Assembly: GCA_015063185.1 (NCBI GenBank)
Contig: SUSY01000002.1
Coordinates: forward strand, 1-64,000
Origin: Thermoplasmata archaeon
GTDB taxonomy: Archaea; Thermoplasmatota; Thermoplasmata; Methanomassiliicoccales; Methanomethylophilaceae
Reading direction: 5' to 3'
DNA length: 64,000 nt
The notes beneath the pieces are model-generated. The model was not told the origin of the DNA and searched no databases. It was given only the letters and a program-made list of their open reading frames with translations. The position numbers were made by a program, and so were the translations under genes. This document shows positions 45,131 through 53,738 of the stretch, piece by piece (the first letter of the stretch is position 1; the number at the start of each line of letters is the position of its first letter).

Positions 45131-45949
45131 TCATTTCAGAAGCCTCTCCATCACGGACCTGAAGATCAGGATACCATCCCCTTCCTCGGACTCGTATCCA
45201 CGGGTCCAATCCGGGTGGGTGAACCTGGTCAGAACACGCTCAGGGTGAGGCATGAGTCCCATGACGTTTCCCGCAGGATTACAGATTCCTGCGATGTCGG
45301 AGGGTGAACCGTTGGGATTCCAGGGATACTTGGTCTCCTCCCCCTCAGGTGCCACATACCTGAAGACGACCTGGTCGTTGTCCTCCAGTTTCTGGACGAA
45401 GTCCTCGTCCATACTGAGGAGCTTTCCCTCTCCGTGTGCGGAAGGGAACATGACGACCTGCCCCTTGTCCATGGAAGAGGTGAAGACGCACTTGCCCTTG
45501 TTGTCGTTCCTGAGGAGGGTCGGTCTGCACTCAAACCTGGCGGAGTCGTTGTTGTACAACGCTGCCGTGGGTACGGGGTCCATGATGGAACCGTCCTTCG
45601 CGGGAAGGAGTCCCAGCTCCACAAGGATCTGGAATCCGTTACATACTCCGAGAACGGGCTTCTCGGACTCGACGAATGTCTTGACATCGTTTCCGATGGC
45701 AGACCTGATCCTTGCTGCGAAGATCGCTCCTGCACGGACATAGTCCCCTGCGGAGAATCCACCAGGGAATGCGAGGATATCGTAATCCTCGAGACTGCGC
45801 CTCATCTCCATGGGGGCCTGTCCAGTGAGCTGTTTCAGGTGTACCTTCTCAGCTGTCGCACCGACTGACTCGAAGGCGTATGCCATCTCATCCTCACAAT
45901 TGGTACCCTCGATACGGAGTACGCATACCTTCACGTCTTCTGCCTTCAT
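45131..45949 (-). CDS. purQ: Phosphoribosylformylglycinamidine synthase, glutaminase subunit PurQ
   Basis: 272 residues from ATG 45949, which overlaps the purL stop (ATGA). Class I glutaminase residues are the cysteine in LGVCNGFQILVELGLLP (about 100) and the histidine-glutamate pair in LMPHPERVLT. FPGGFSAGDYVRAGA is the oxyanion region. It supplies ammonia to PurL for FGAM synthesis. Confidence 0.95.
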   Translation of the reverse strand: MKAEDVKVCVLRIEGTNCEDEMAYAFESVGATAEKVHLKQLTGQAPMEMRRSLEDYDILAFPGGFSAGDYVRAGAIFAARIRSAIGNDVKTFVESEKPVLGVCNGFQILVELGLLPAKDGSIMDPVPTAALYNNDSARFECRPTLLRNDNKGKCVFTSSMDKGQVVMFPSAHGEGKLLSMDEDFVQKLEDNDQVVFRYVAPEGEETKYPWNPNGSPSDIAGICNPAGNVMGLMPHPERVLTRFTHPDWTRGYESEEGDGILIFRSVMERLLK

Positions 45950-48282
45950 TCTGCAGCACCTCCCATGATCTTCCAGACAGGATCGTTCCATGCCTTCCTC
46001 AACTCCTTGACGGAGAGATCGACTCCTGCCTCCTTGATGGTGAGCCTGTCTCCTCCTACCTTTCCAATGAATTTGGCATCGTCACCGAGGATCTCACGGA
46101 ATGCCGCCTCGTTCTCGGGCCTGACCTCCGCGATCCACCTGGTGTTGCTCTCGGAGTACAGTTTCCTCTCGGTCTCGAGGAGCCCCATGTCCCTGAGGTC
46201 CAGGTCCGCACCGATATCTCCGGAGATACACATCTCGGAGACTGCGACAGCGAGTCCACCGTCGGAACAATCATGACATGCCCTTACCAGGGACTTGTCC
46301 ATAGCTGCGAGCATCTTGTCCATCAGTGAAATCAGATTGTCGATGTCCACACCGGGAACGTCTCCCTCGACACCTCCGAACTTACGGAACAGAAGGGATC
46401 CCGCCATCTCGTCCAGGGTCTTTCCTACGACGAAGACGAGGTTTCCTTCCTCCTTGAAGTCCGCGGACACGGCCTTCCTGACATCATCGATGAGTCCAGT
46501 TCCGAGGATCATCGGCGTAGGAAGAATGTGGATTCCTCCGGGAGCCTCGTTGTAGAGACTGACGTTTCCGGAGGGGATCGGCATCTTGAGTTTCTTACAT
46601 ATCTCTCCAAGACCTCTGACCGCCTCTCTGAACTCTCCGAGCCTCTCGGGTTTCTCGGGGTTTCCGAAGTTAAGACAATCGGTGAATGCGTGGGGTCTTG
46701 CTCCCACTGCGATGATGTTACGGCATGCCTCATCGATACATCCCATTCCACCCTTGTAGGGATCCTCCTCGCAGAACCATGGGTTGCAACCGACGGCTGC
46801 AGCGAGTCCTTTCCACCTGCCCATGACGGGCATGAGTACGGTCGCATCTCCGGGACCGGTCATGTTCATCTTACCTACCATCGGCTTGAGGACAGTTCCT
46901 GCACGGACCTCGTGATCGTACTGACGGATCGCCCACTCCTTGGATGCGACGTTGAGGTCGGAGAGGAGTTTGACGATGACATCGTTGTTGGCGGGAAGTT
47001 CGGGGAACTTCTCGTTGGCCTTCGTGGAGACCTTGGGCAATGTGTAAGGCCTGTTGTACACAGGACCTCCGGTGAGGAACTCCAGGTCCATGTCGAAGAT
47101 GGGCTGTCCCTCCCAGAAGATACGGGTGCGGGGCTTGTCGGTGGTCCTCGCGACAACGGTGGCCGGAACGTCCCACATATCGAAGATCTGGAGGATCTTC
47201 TCTACGTTCTCCTCCTTACAGGTGACCATCATGCGCTCCTGCGATTCGGACACCCAGATCTCCCAGGGTGCGAGTCCCGCCTCTTTGAGAGGGACCTTGT
47301 CTAGATCGACATCGGCTCCGCAACCTGCATCCAGTGCCATCTCTCCGATGACACAGCTGAGTCCTCCGCCTCCAAGGTCCTTCATACCGGTGATGAGACC
47401 TGCCTTGTTGACCTCGAGACATGCATGGAGAGTAGGTTCCTTGGTGATCGGGTCTCCCAACTGGACCGCTCCTCTGGAATCCTCATCCGATGTGGAGGTC
47501 AGATCCGCGGATGCGAATGTGACTCCGTGGATTCCGTCACGTCCGGTGTTTCCACCCAAGAGGATCATGACCTCTCCAGGACCGCCGGCATAGTTGACCG
47601 CAAGTTCGTCCCTCTTGACGATTCCGAGACAACCTACGTTGACCAGACAGTTTCCGGTGTACTTCTCGTCGAAGAAGAAACCTCCGGAAACGGTGGGGAT
47701 ACCCATCCTGTTTCCGTAGTCCCTGATTCCGGAGACGACACCGTTGGCAAGGTACCTCGGGTGCTTGATCCCTGCAGGGAGTTCCTTCTCGGTATCGATG
47801 GGACCGAAACAGAGGGGGTCGACGAGTCCGATGGGCTGTGCACCCATACAGATGACATCCCTGAGGATACCTCCGATACCGGTGGCCGCTCCTCCGTAGG
47901 GTTCGATGGCGGAGGGATGGTTGTGACTCTCGATCCTCAATGCATATCCATAGTCATCGTCGAAGACCATGACTCCCGCATCACCTCTGGAGAGGACGTC
48001 GGGATGATCGATGGCGAAGACGAATTCCTTGAGGATGTTCTTGGAGCTCTTGTAACAACAGTGCTCGCTCCATGCCTGACCGAGCGCCTGGAGCTCGATG
48101 TCGGTGGGGCTCCTGCCCTCCTTCTTGAAGTAATCGACGATGACCTTCATCTCGTCGAGGGCAAGGCTGAGTCCCATGTCGGCGGAGAGTTCCTTGAGCT
48201 CCTCGTCGGTAGCGGAAAGGACGTCAACGTCATAGATGGCGTATGGGACGTCACGTTTGATCATAAGCCTGTCAACGGACAT
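45946..48282 (-). CDS. purL: Phosphoribosylformylglycinamidine synthase subunit PurL
   Basis: 778 residues, the small-PurL form that needs PurS and PurQ. The N-terminal helical part with EHCCYKSSKN is followed by two AIR-synthase-like ATP folds: RIESHNHPSAIEPYGGAATGIGGILRDV, GDPITKEPTLHACLEVNKAGLITGMKDLGGGGLS, and later ACHDCSDGGLAVAVSEM. It uses ATP and ammonia to convert FGAR to FGAM. It starts 3 bp after the purS stop. Confidence 0.96.
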   Translation of the reverse strand: MSVDRLMIKRDVPYAIYDVDVLSATDEELKELSADMGLSLALDEMKVIVDYFKKEGRSPTDIELQALGQAWSEHCCYKSSKNILKEFVFAIDHPDVLSRGDAGVMVFDDDYGYALRIESHNHPSAIEPYGGAATGIGGILRDVICMGAQPIGLVDPLCFGPIDTEKELPAGIKHPRYLANGVVSGIRDYGNRMGIPTVSGGFFFDEKYTGNCLVNVGCLGIVKRDELAVNYAGGPGEVMILLGGNTGRDGIHGVTFASADLTSTSDEDSRGAVQLGDPITKEPTLHACLEVNKAGLITGMKDLGGGGLSCVIGEMALDAGCGADVDLDKVPLKEAGLAPWEIWVSESQERMMVTCKEENVEKILQIFDMWDVPATVVARTTDKPRTRIFWEGQPIFDMDLEFLTGGPVYNRPYTLPKVSTKANEKFPELPANNDVIVKLLSDLNVASKEWAIRQYDHEVRAGTVLKPMVGKMNMTGPGDATVLMPVMGRWKGLAAAVGCNPWFCEEDPYKGGMGCIDEACRNIIAVGARPHAFTDCLNFGNPEKPERLGEFREAVRGLGEICKKLKMPIPSGNVSLYNEAPGGIHILPTPMILGTGLIDDVRKAVSADFKEEGNLVFVVGKTLDEMAGSLLFRKFGGVEGDVPGVDIDNLISLMDKMLAAMDKSLVRACHDCSDGGLAVAVSEMCISGDIGADLDLRDMGLLETERKLYSESNTRWIAEVRPENEAAFREILGDDAKFIGKVGGDRLTIKEAGVDLSVKELRKAWNDPVWKIMGGAAE

Positions 48283-48285
48283 CTC

Positions 48286-48525
48286 TCATCTCACCGTGAC
48301 CGTGAAGTTCTGGATGACGGGGTTGGCGAGGAACTTCCTGCACATCTCCTCTCCCATTTCCTTGGCCTTGTCGGCGGGTGCGTCGATGTCCATCTCGAAG
48401 ACCTTGATGGACCTGACGGAATTGACTCCTGTGAAACCGAGGGATTCCACGGTCTTCTTGGTGTTCTTTCCTTCCGGGTCCGCAACGCCTTTCTTCAATT
48501 CGACTCTGATTTCGATTACTGTCAT
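48286..48525 (-). CDS. purS: Phosphoribosylformylglycinamidine synthase subunit PurS
   Basis: 79 residues, the standard PurS size: VIEIRVELKKGVADPEGKNTKKTVESLGF then VNSVRSIKVFEMDIDAP. The dimer bridges PurL and PurQ. It is first in purS-purL-purQ. ATG 48525 has no ribosome binding site and stands 3 bp from an 18-bp perfect palindrome, so the transcript is probably leaderless and under operator control. Confidence 0.94.
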   Translation of the reverse strand: MTVIEIRVELKKGVADPEGKNTKKTVESLGFTGVNSVRSIKVFEMDIDAPADKAKEMGEEMCRKFLANPVIQNFTVTVR

Positions 48526-48527
48526 AT

Positions 48528-48545
48528 ACACGCGCATGCGCGTGT
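48528..48545. promoter_or_regulatory. Perfect 18-bp palindrome at the purSLQ promoter
   Basis: ACACGCGCATGCGCGTGT is fully self-complementary and ends 3 bp before the purS ATG. With a TATA-like CTAAATAC on the minus strand near 48550-48557, it would cover the region around the transcription start, a classic repressor position. Confidence 0.55.
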
Positions 48546-48677
48546 GAGTATTTAGTAAGTGTGAGGAACAAGATGGGAAATACGGATGTGCGCGCATCGG
48601 AATGTCTATGACGCTACCGATGTTGCCTATTTACCGTCGGATATTCGTGGATGATAAGAACTTTGAAGGATGGGGGA

Positions 48678-49442
48678 TTATTCGCCCCTCTTCCTTCCGA
48701 ACACCAGGTATGCGGTATGACCCAGCATATCAAAGCTAGGCCTTACTCCACCACGATGTACCTCCATTCCACGCTGGAGGTTCTCCAAGGCGAATACGTC
48801 CGAGAAGTTCCTCTCACGGAGTGCCAGTACGATCTTCTCCAACTGATTCATATTGGGGATGTACGCACAGATACGACCTCCGGACCTCAGACACGGAAGG
48901 AGGTTGTCCAATGCGTTCTCTGGGTCTGGCATATCCATGATCAACGCATCCGCGACATAGTCCACCTTGGCATCCCTGGCATCTCCGATCTGGAATGTCC
49001 AATGGGAGTCCAAACCGGTGCGCCTCACGTTCCTGAGTGCACGCTGAGCGTTCTCCTCCTTGAATTCCAGAGTATGGACATGTCCGTTGTCGGATACCGC
49101 CCTCAGGAGAGTGGTCGTTAAGGCACCGGAACCTGCACCGACCTCCAGGATCCTGTCACCTGCCTTCACATCGGAGTACAACAGGATGGTCGCAGCATCC
49201 TTGGGAGTGATGATCTGAGCACCTCTCTCCAGGGATTCGATGAGTTCCATGGTACCGGGACGGAACGCAGTGAACTCCTTCCCTGCAACTGTCATGACGG
49301 AACCGTCGTCCATATCCTTCAATCTGGCACCATCGATGGTACCCAATGATGCTATCTTCAACATACCGAAGGAGACTTTCAACCAATGCTTCTTGTCATG
49401 TTCGTCCACGAGGTAGATGTACTCGTTCTCCGCGAAGGCCAT
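48678..49442 (-). CDS. tRNA (adenine-N1)-methyltransferase TrmI
   Basis: 254 residues. The N-terminal small beta domain is followed by the Rossmann methyltransferase. Motif I is ILEVGAGSGALTTTLLRAV; TLEFKEENAQRALRNV binds SAM; DALIMDMPDPENALDNLLPCLRSGG is the motif IV region. Archaeal TrmI methylates A57/A58 of tRNA. A TATA-like ATTTAAAATCC (minus, 49463-49473) lies 26 bp before ATG 49442. Confidence 0.93.
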   Translation of the reverse strand: MAFAENEYIYLVDEHDKKHWLKVSFGMLKIASLGTIDGARLKDMDDGSVMTVAGKEFTAFRPGTMELIESLERGAQIITPKDAATILLYSDVKAGDRILEVGAGSGALTTTLLRAVSDNGHVHTLEFKEENAQRALRNVRRTGLDSHWTFQIGDARDAKVDYVADALIMDMPDPENALDNLLPCLRSGGRICAYIPNMNQLEKIVLALRERNFSDVFALENLQRGMEVHRGGVRPSFDMLGHTAYLVFGRKRGE

Positions 49443-49462
49443 GGACCTGTATCAATATCGGG

Positions 49463-49473
49463 ATTTTAAATAA
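49463..49473 (-). promoter_or_regulatory. TATA-like box of trmI
   Basis: ATTTAAAATCC on the minus strand, centred about 26 bp before ATG 49442; it implies a leaderless mRNA and lies just after the proS terminator. Confidence 0.5.
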
Positions 49474-49496
49474 TGGGGTTAAAAAAGAAGGAAGTG

Positions 49497-49519
49497 TCCT
49501 TGGAGGAGGCCCCCAAGGA
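49497..49519 (-). terminator. Terminator of the prs-proS operon
   Basis: Minus-strand stem TCCTTGG/CCAAGGA followed by CACTTCCTTCTTTTTT, about 20 bp after the proS stop. Confidence 0.7.
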
Positions 49520-49539
49520 TTGTTGTTGTCGACTGGCAC

Positions 49540-50967
49540 TCACATCGTGCGTGCTGCGAATGCCTGGAGCTCGGTGTCCTTTCCGCAGACGATGCACTTG
49601 CCCGCGAACTTACCTTCGGGCCTGTAAGGAGTACCGAGGATCTTGATATCGTGCTCATCCTCGAACTTGTGTCCGCACTCCTCGCAACCACACCAACCGA
49701 AGGAATAGATGCGCAGATCCGCGGTATCCTCCTTGGGAATGTCCTCCATGGATGTGATCGCCTTGGTAGCATCGTCCTGGAACGCCTTCGCCTTCGCCTT
49801 GAGGGTGGACATGATGTTTTCGAGGATCAGCTTGGTACCGGGAATGAGGGAATCCATGGCGATGGTTCCCTTCTCTCCGGTGTCACGCCTTGCGAACGTG
49901 ACGACACCGTTCTCGATGTCACGTCCACCGAGTTCGAACCTGAGGGGAACTCCTTTGATTTCCCAGTCGTAGTACTTGCTTCCGGGACGGTCATCCCTGT
50001 CGTCGAGTTTAACGCGGAATCCTGCTTCGACGAGCCTATCTCTGAGTGCCTCCGCAGCTCCGGCAACATCGACGGTGCTCTTCTTGGAGAGGATCGGGAT
50101 GATGACGATCTGGAAGGGTGCGATCGCAGGGGGAAGGATGAGTCCGTTGTCATCGCCGTGGACACTGACGACGGCTCCAAGGAGCCTCTCGCTCATTCCA
50201 TATGTGGTCTGGTGGACGTACTTGTGACTTCCGTCCTCTGCCTCGTAGGTGATGTCGTAGGGGACGGAGAAGTTCGTCCTATAGTGATGGACGGAACCCA
50301 ACTGGAGAGTTCTGTGGTTGGGCATCACGGTGTCGATTCCCACGGTGTAGTATGCACCGGGGAACTTGTCCCACTCGGTACGCCTGAGGAGGGTGTAGGG
50401 AAGACAGAGTTTGTCCATGATGTTATCGAGCATGTCAAGATCCTCTTCAATCTGGCACTGTGCATCCTCCTCGGTATCGTGACAGGTGTGCGACTCGAAG
50501 AAGTGGATCTCCCTGACCCTGATGAAGGGACGAGTCTGCTTGGTCTCGTAACGGAATGTGTTGACGATCTGATAGACCTTGAGAGGGAGGTCCTGATGGG
50601 ATCTGACCCAGAGTGAGAACATGGGATACATCGCGGTCTCGGATGTGGGTCTGGTGACCAGACGGACATCGAGCTCGTTCTTTCCGGCATGGGTGACCCA
50701 GTAGACCTCCTCGTCGAATCCCTTGATGTGGTCCTTCTCCTTCTTGAACTCGGTCTCTGGGATGAACAATGGGAAGTTGACCTCCCCGTGATCGGTTGCC
50801 TCCAGCTCCTTTCTGGTGAAGGAATCGATGAGGGTCATGATCTTCCATCCGTAAGGGGTCCACACGTTCATTCCCTTTATGGGATACCTCTTGTCACAGA
50901 GGTTGGCCTTCTCGACCATGTCGAGGTACCATTCAGCATAGTTCTCAGATTTTCCAACCATTTTCAT
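49540..50967 (-). CDS. proS: Prolyl-tRNA synthetase (archaeal/eukaryotic type)
   Basis: 475 residues from ATG 50967, which overlaps the prs stop by 4 bp. Class II motif 2 is in FRYETKQTRPFIRVREIHFFESHTCH (in segments), and RPTSETAMYPMFSLWVRSHQDLPLKVYQ is the proline-binding region. The anticodon-binding domain follows (IVIIPILSKK through DRPGSKYYDWEIKGVPLRFELGGRD), then the zinc-binding C-terminal domain with CGCEECG and CIVCG. The C-terminal residue is methionine, not the tyrosine common in this group. Confidence 0.95.
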   Translation of the reverse strand: MKMVGKSENYAEWYLDMVEKANLCDKRYPIKGMNVWTPYGWKIMTLIDSFTRKELEATDHGEVNFPLFIPETEFKKEKDHIKGFDEEVYWVTHAGKNELDVRLVTRPTSETAMYPMFSLWVRSHQDLPLKVYQIVNTFRYETKQTRPFIRVREIHFFESHTCHDTEEDAQCQIEEDLDMLDNIMDKLCLPYTLLRRTEWDKFPGAYYTVGIDTVMPNHRTLQLGSVHHYRTNFSVPYDITYEAEDGSHKYVHQTTYGMSERLLGAVVSVHGDDNGLILPPAIAPFQIVIIPILSKKSTVDVAGAAEALRDRLVEAGFRVKLDDRDDRPGSKYYDWEIKGVPLRFELGGRDIENGVVTFARRDTGEKGTIAMDSLIPGTKLILENIMSTLKAKAKAFQDDATKAITSMEDIPKEDTADLRIYSFGWCGCEECGHKFEDEHDIKILGTPYRPEGKFAGKCIVCGKDTELQAFAARTM

Positions 50968-51818
50968 CCCTTCAATGCCTTGGCGATGATATCTGCCACA
51001 GAGATGTGGGAGACGGGGTTCTCGAGGGTGTTGCATGACAGGACACCATCAAGGTAACTTCCCGTGAGCTTCTCGATAGCATTGTTGACGAAGACCCCGT
51101 GTGTACATGCGACATAGACGGACTTGGCTCCTGCAGCCTTGAGTTGTGCGGTTGCGGCCATGATGGTTCCGCCGGTGGAGATCATGTCATCGACGATGAG
51201 CACGGACTTGCCATCCACATTGGACTTTGCGGGTTTGATACTGACCTCGGTTCCTGAAAGACGGGTCTTCTCCAAGTGATCGTAGTCGACACCGAGTCTG
51301 GTTCCGACATCCTTTGCGCGCCCTGCAGCCCCGATGTCCGGGGACATGACGACGTCGATACCTTTGTCGGAGAAGTATGCCGCAATGGACTCGGCGGCCT
51401 TGAGGTCGGTGGTCGGACAAGTGAAGTAGCGAAGGACATCCTCCTTGTGGATGTCGATGGTGATGACACGGTCGCAGTTCATGTTGATGGTCTTACAAAC
51501 GACCTTCGCAGACTCAGGTTCACCGTTCTTGAATATGCGGTCCTGTCTTGCGTATCCGAAATATGGGATGACACATGTGACGGATTTGGCACCCAGATTC
51601 CTGACGACATCCTGAAGGAGAAGCAACTCGACGAGGTTCCCGTCAGGATACGTGTTCTGGACAATGACGACGTCATCATCGATCTTCTCTGCGTCGATAC
51701 GGGTGTAACACTCCCCATCGGGGAATCTTGTGGATGCGGCCGCGATGAACTGACAGTCCAAAGCCTTCGCGAGTTCCTTTGCCAAATCTCTGGATGAAGA
51801 ACCGCCAACTACTATCAT
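50964..51818 (-). CDS. prs: Ribose-phosphate pyrophosphokinase (PRPP synthase)
   Basis: 284 residues, typical of class III archaeal PRPP synthases. It shows VVGGSSSRDLAKELAKAL, RFPDGECYTRI, YFGYARQDRIFKNGE, and the PRPP-binding VLIVDDMISTGGT. It makes PRPP from ribose-5-phosphate and ATP for purine, pyrimidine and other pathways. ATG 51818 is 28 bp from a TATA-like CACTTAAAGG (minus, 51841-51850). A GTG at 51836 is a weaker choice because it would lie upstream of the expected transcript start. Confidence 0.93.
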   Translation of the reverse strand: MIVVGGSSSRDLAKELAKALDCQFIAAASTRFPDGECYTRIDAEKIDDDVVIVQNTYPDGNLVELLLLQDVVRNLGAKSVTCVIPYFGYARQDRIFKNGEPESAKVVCKTINMNCDRVITIDIHKEDVLRYFTCPTTDLKAAESIAAYFSDKGIDVVMSPDIGAAGRAKDVGTRLGVDYDHLEKTRLSGTEVSIKPAKSNVDGKSVLIVDDMISTGGTIMAATAQLKAAGAKSVYVACTHGVFVNNAIEKLTGSYLDGVLSCNTLENPVSHISVADIIAKALKG

Positions 51819-51852
51819 GAGACTGGCTATGTCCACCTCCCCTTTAAGTGTT

Positions 51853-51875
51853 GCGCGCGTGTGGCTGCACGCGTG
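51853..51875. promoter_or_regulatory. CG-rich inverted repeat in the prs/herA divergent promoter
   Basis: CGCGTG and CACGCG form an inverted repeat 6 bp apart, with GCGCGC overlapping and an 8-bp palindrome CACGCGTG at 51868-51875. It stands between the TATA boxes of prs (minus) and herA (plus, TTTATA at 51885). Confidence 0.4.
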
Positions 51876-51884
51876 ACCGTCTTG

Positions 51885-51890
51885 TTTATA
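51885..51890 (+). promoter_or_regulatory. TATA-like box of herA
   Basis: TTTATA is centred about 29 bp before ATG 51917 and supports that start. Confidence 0.45.
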
Positions 51891-51916
51891 GGTTCGTGCG
51901 AAGATGGTCCTACGGG

Positions 51917-53452
51917 ATGCACATGAACAACGGACAGGGAGAACCTATCCCGGGATCCACAGTACAGATCGATATCACAACCGTGGGTTCCGAAACCATT
52001 TCACAGGAACCGAACGTGGTCGGTATGATATTCGGTGATGTGGGAACCAACTCGTTCAAATTCGCGGTCACTGGATCCATAGAACGTTCCGACTACGTCA
52101 TAGCCGAACACCCGGATTGCGGCAAGGTGTTGTGCCAGATAGGTAGCATAATCAGAAAGACGACGATGACCTTGGAAAAGGCGTTGGAGGCCAATCCCAA
52201 CGATCCCGCCAAGGACAAGGTCATCGCCACTACGGATGTCATCGGATACAAGGACGAGAAAGGACTCCTACAGGTACCCAGAACCACATTCCTCGCCGGA
52301 ACTCCTGTCAAACGTGCGGACCCGGAATTCATCAGAAGGATACTGGGTCTTAAGGACGATCGCAAATCGTGCGCATACATAGGCCAATTGAAGGGGTACG
52401 ATATGCCCATGATGTTGGACATAAACAGTCTGGTACAACGTCATGTGAGCATTCTTGCCAAGACAGGCGGAGGAAAGAGCTACATCTCCGGGGACATCCT
52501 GGAGGAGTTGATGAAGCACGGTGTCACCTGTATCATCGTGGATCCGCATGGGGAATACGGTGCCATGCGCGATGCAGCGGAGTGCGGTGACGAGAAATTC
52601 GGTGTGGAACCGCACGGATACTCGGAGAACATAATCGAATTCGGTATGACCCAGAATGATGATGTCATACCACTGAGGTTCACATTCAAATCACTGGATT
52701 CCAGAGACCTTCTGGACCTGCTCCCCTCATCGGATTCCAAGGGTAGCCTGTCCCTGCTGACCAAGGCGATGGATTCCGTGAAGGAGAGGAAACCTCTGTA
52801 CTCCGTCAGGGACGTCATCGACGAACTGTCCTCGTCCGAGACAGGTAAAGCGTACTCACTGATTGCGGACCTGGAATCCATCGATGCGCTGGGTCTTTTC
52901 GCAGAAAGAGGGAACCACATCTCCGAACTCATACAGAAAGGAAAGACCACCATATTCAATCTCAAAGGCGTCGCACCGGACATACAACAGATCGTCGTCA
53001 GACGTCTGGGTACAATGATGTTCGAACTGAGGAAGGCTGACAAGGTGCCGCCGATGATGATGGTGTTGGAAGAAGCACACAACTATTGTCCCCAGAACGA
53101 GGGAACATTGTGCAAGAAGATCCTCACCACAATAGCATCCGAAGGAAGGAAGTTCGGGCTGGGCCTTATGGTGATCAGTCAAAGGCCCGCGAAGATAGAT
53201 AAGAATGTATTGTCGCAGTGCGGTACACAGATAATATTGAAGGTTACGAATCCCAACGACCTCAAGGCGATCGCAGCATCCATCGAGGGCCTTACAGGAG
53301 GAATGGAACAGGACATCCCCGGACTCCCGATAGGTACTGCCATGGTGGTCGGAGCCGGCATCCAAACACCCATGCTGGTGGACGTGCGCCCAAGGGAGAG
53401 CAGACACGGTGGTGCCAGCGTACAGATCCTGGAGAACGATGACGATGAATGA
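51917..53452 (+). CDS. herA: HerA-like DNA translocase/helicase
   Basis: 511 residues. The N-terminal HAS barrel (about 15-150) is followed by the FtsK/HerA ATPase: Walker A SILAKTGGGKSYISG, VDPHGEYGAMRDA, Walker B PPMMMVLEEAHNYCPQ, and ASEGRKFGLGLMVISQRPAKIDKNVLSQC. HerA resects DNA ends with the nuclease NurA and Mre11-Rad50. None of those partners is next to it; DUF357 overlaps its end instead. Confidence 0.92.
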   Translation: MHMNNGQGEPIPGSTVQIDITTVGSETISQEPNVVGMIFGDVGTNSFKFAVTGSIERSDYVIAEHPDCGKVLCQIGSIIRKTTMTLEKALEANPNDPAKDKVIATTDVIGYKDEKGLLQVPRTTFLAGTPVKRADPEFIRRILGLKDDRKSCAYIGQLKGYDMPMMLDINSLVQRHVSILAKTGGGKSYISGDILEELMKHGVTCIIVDPHGEYGAMRDAAECGDEKFGVEPHGYSENIIEFGMTQNDDVIPLRFTFKSLDSRDLLDLLPSSDSKGSLSLLTKAMDSVKERKPLYSVRDVIDELSSSETGKAYSLIADLESIDALGLFAERGNHISELIQKGKTTIFNLKGVAPDIQQIVVRRLGTMMFELRKADKVPPMMMVLEEAHNYCPQNEGTLCKKILTTIASEGRKFGLGLMVISQRPAKIDKNVLSQCGTQIILKVTNPNDLKAIAASIEGLTGGMEQDIPGLPIGTAMVVGAGIQTPMLVDVRPRESRHGGASVQILENDDDE

Positions 53453-53738
53453 TACAATCACCGAAGCGAAGATAGACAGATACCTGGACATAACCAGGAG
53501 AGCATTGGAGAAGTTGAAGGTGGTCACACCCGACCGCTCCTTCGGTAAGAGGATGGCGGACGACTTCATGACCATGGCCACCTCCTACTACGAGGATGCG
53601 AAACACTTCAGATCACAGGGGGATTTCGTCACCGCGTTCGCAGCGGTCAACTATGCACACGGGTGGATCGATTGCGGAGCGCGGATCGGTCTGTGGGACG
53701 TGGACGGTGACGACGTGCTGTTCACCCTGTTCGAATGA
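53439..53738 (+). CDS. DUF357 family protein
   Basis: 99 residues, almost entirely helical: TEAKIDRYLDITRRALEKLKVV, SFGKRMADDFMTMATSYYEDAKHFRSQGDFVTAFAAVNYAHGWIDCGARIGLWDV, in segments. This is the archaeal DUF357 fold. The start at ATG 53439 (or 53445) overlaps herA, with GGAG upstream, so the two are translated together. Function is unknown. Its stop codon abuts the pantoate kinase stop on the other strand (TGATCA). Confidence 0.85.
   Translation: MTMNDTITEAKIDRYLDITRRALEKLKVVTPDRSFGKRMADDFMTMATSYYEDAKHFRSQGDFVTAFAAVNYAHGWIDCGARIGLWDVDGDDVLFTLFE

Noticed and set aside
47425..48555. Plus-strand open frame of 376 codons
   Set aside because: Antisense to purL and purS, without recognisable motifs or ribosome binding site.
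49651..50616. Plus-strand open frame of 321 codons
   Set aside because: Antisense to proS; no family features.
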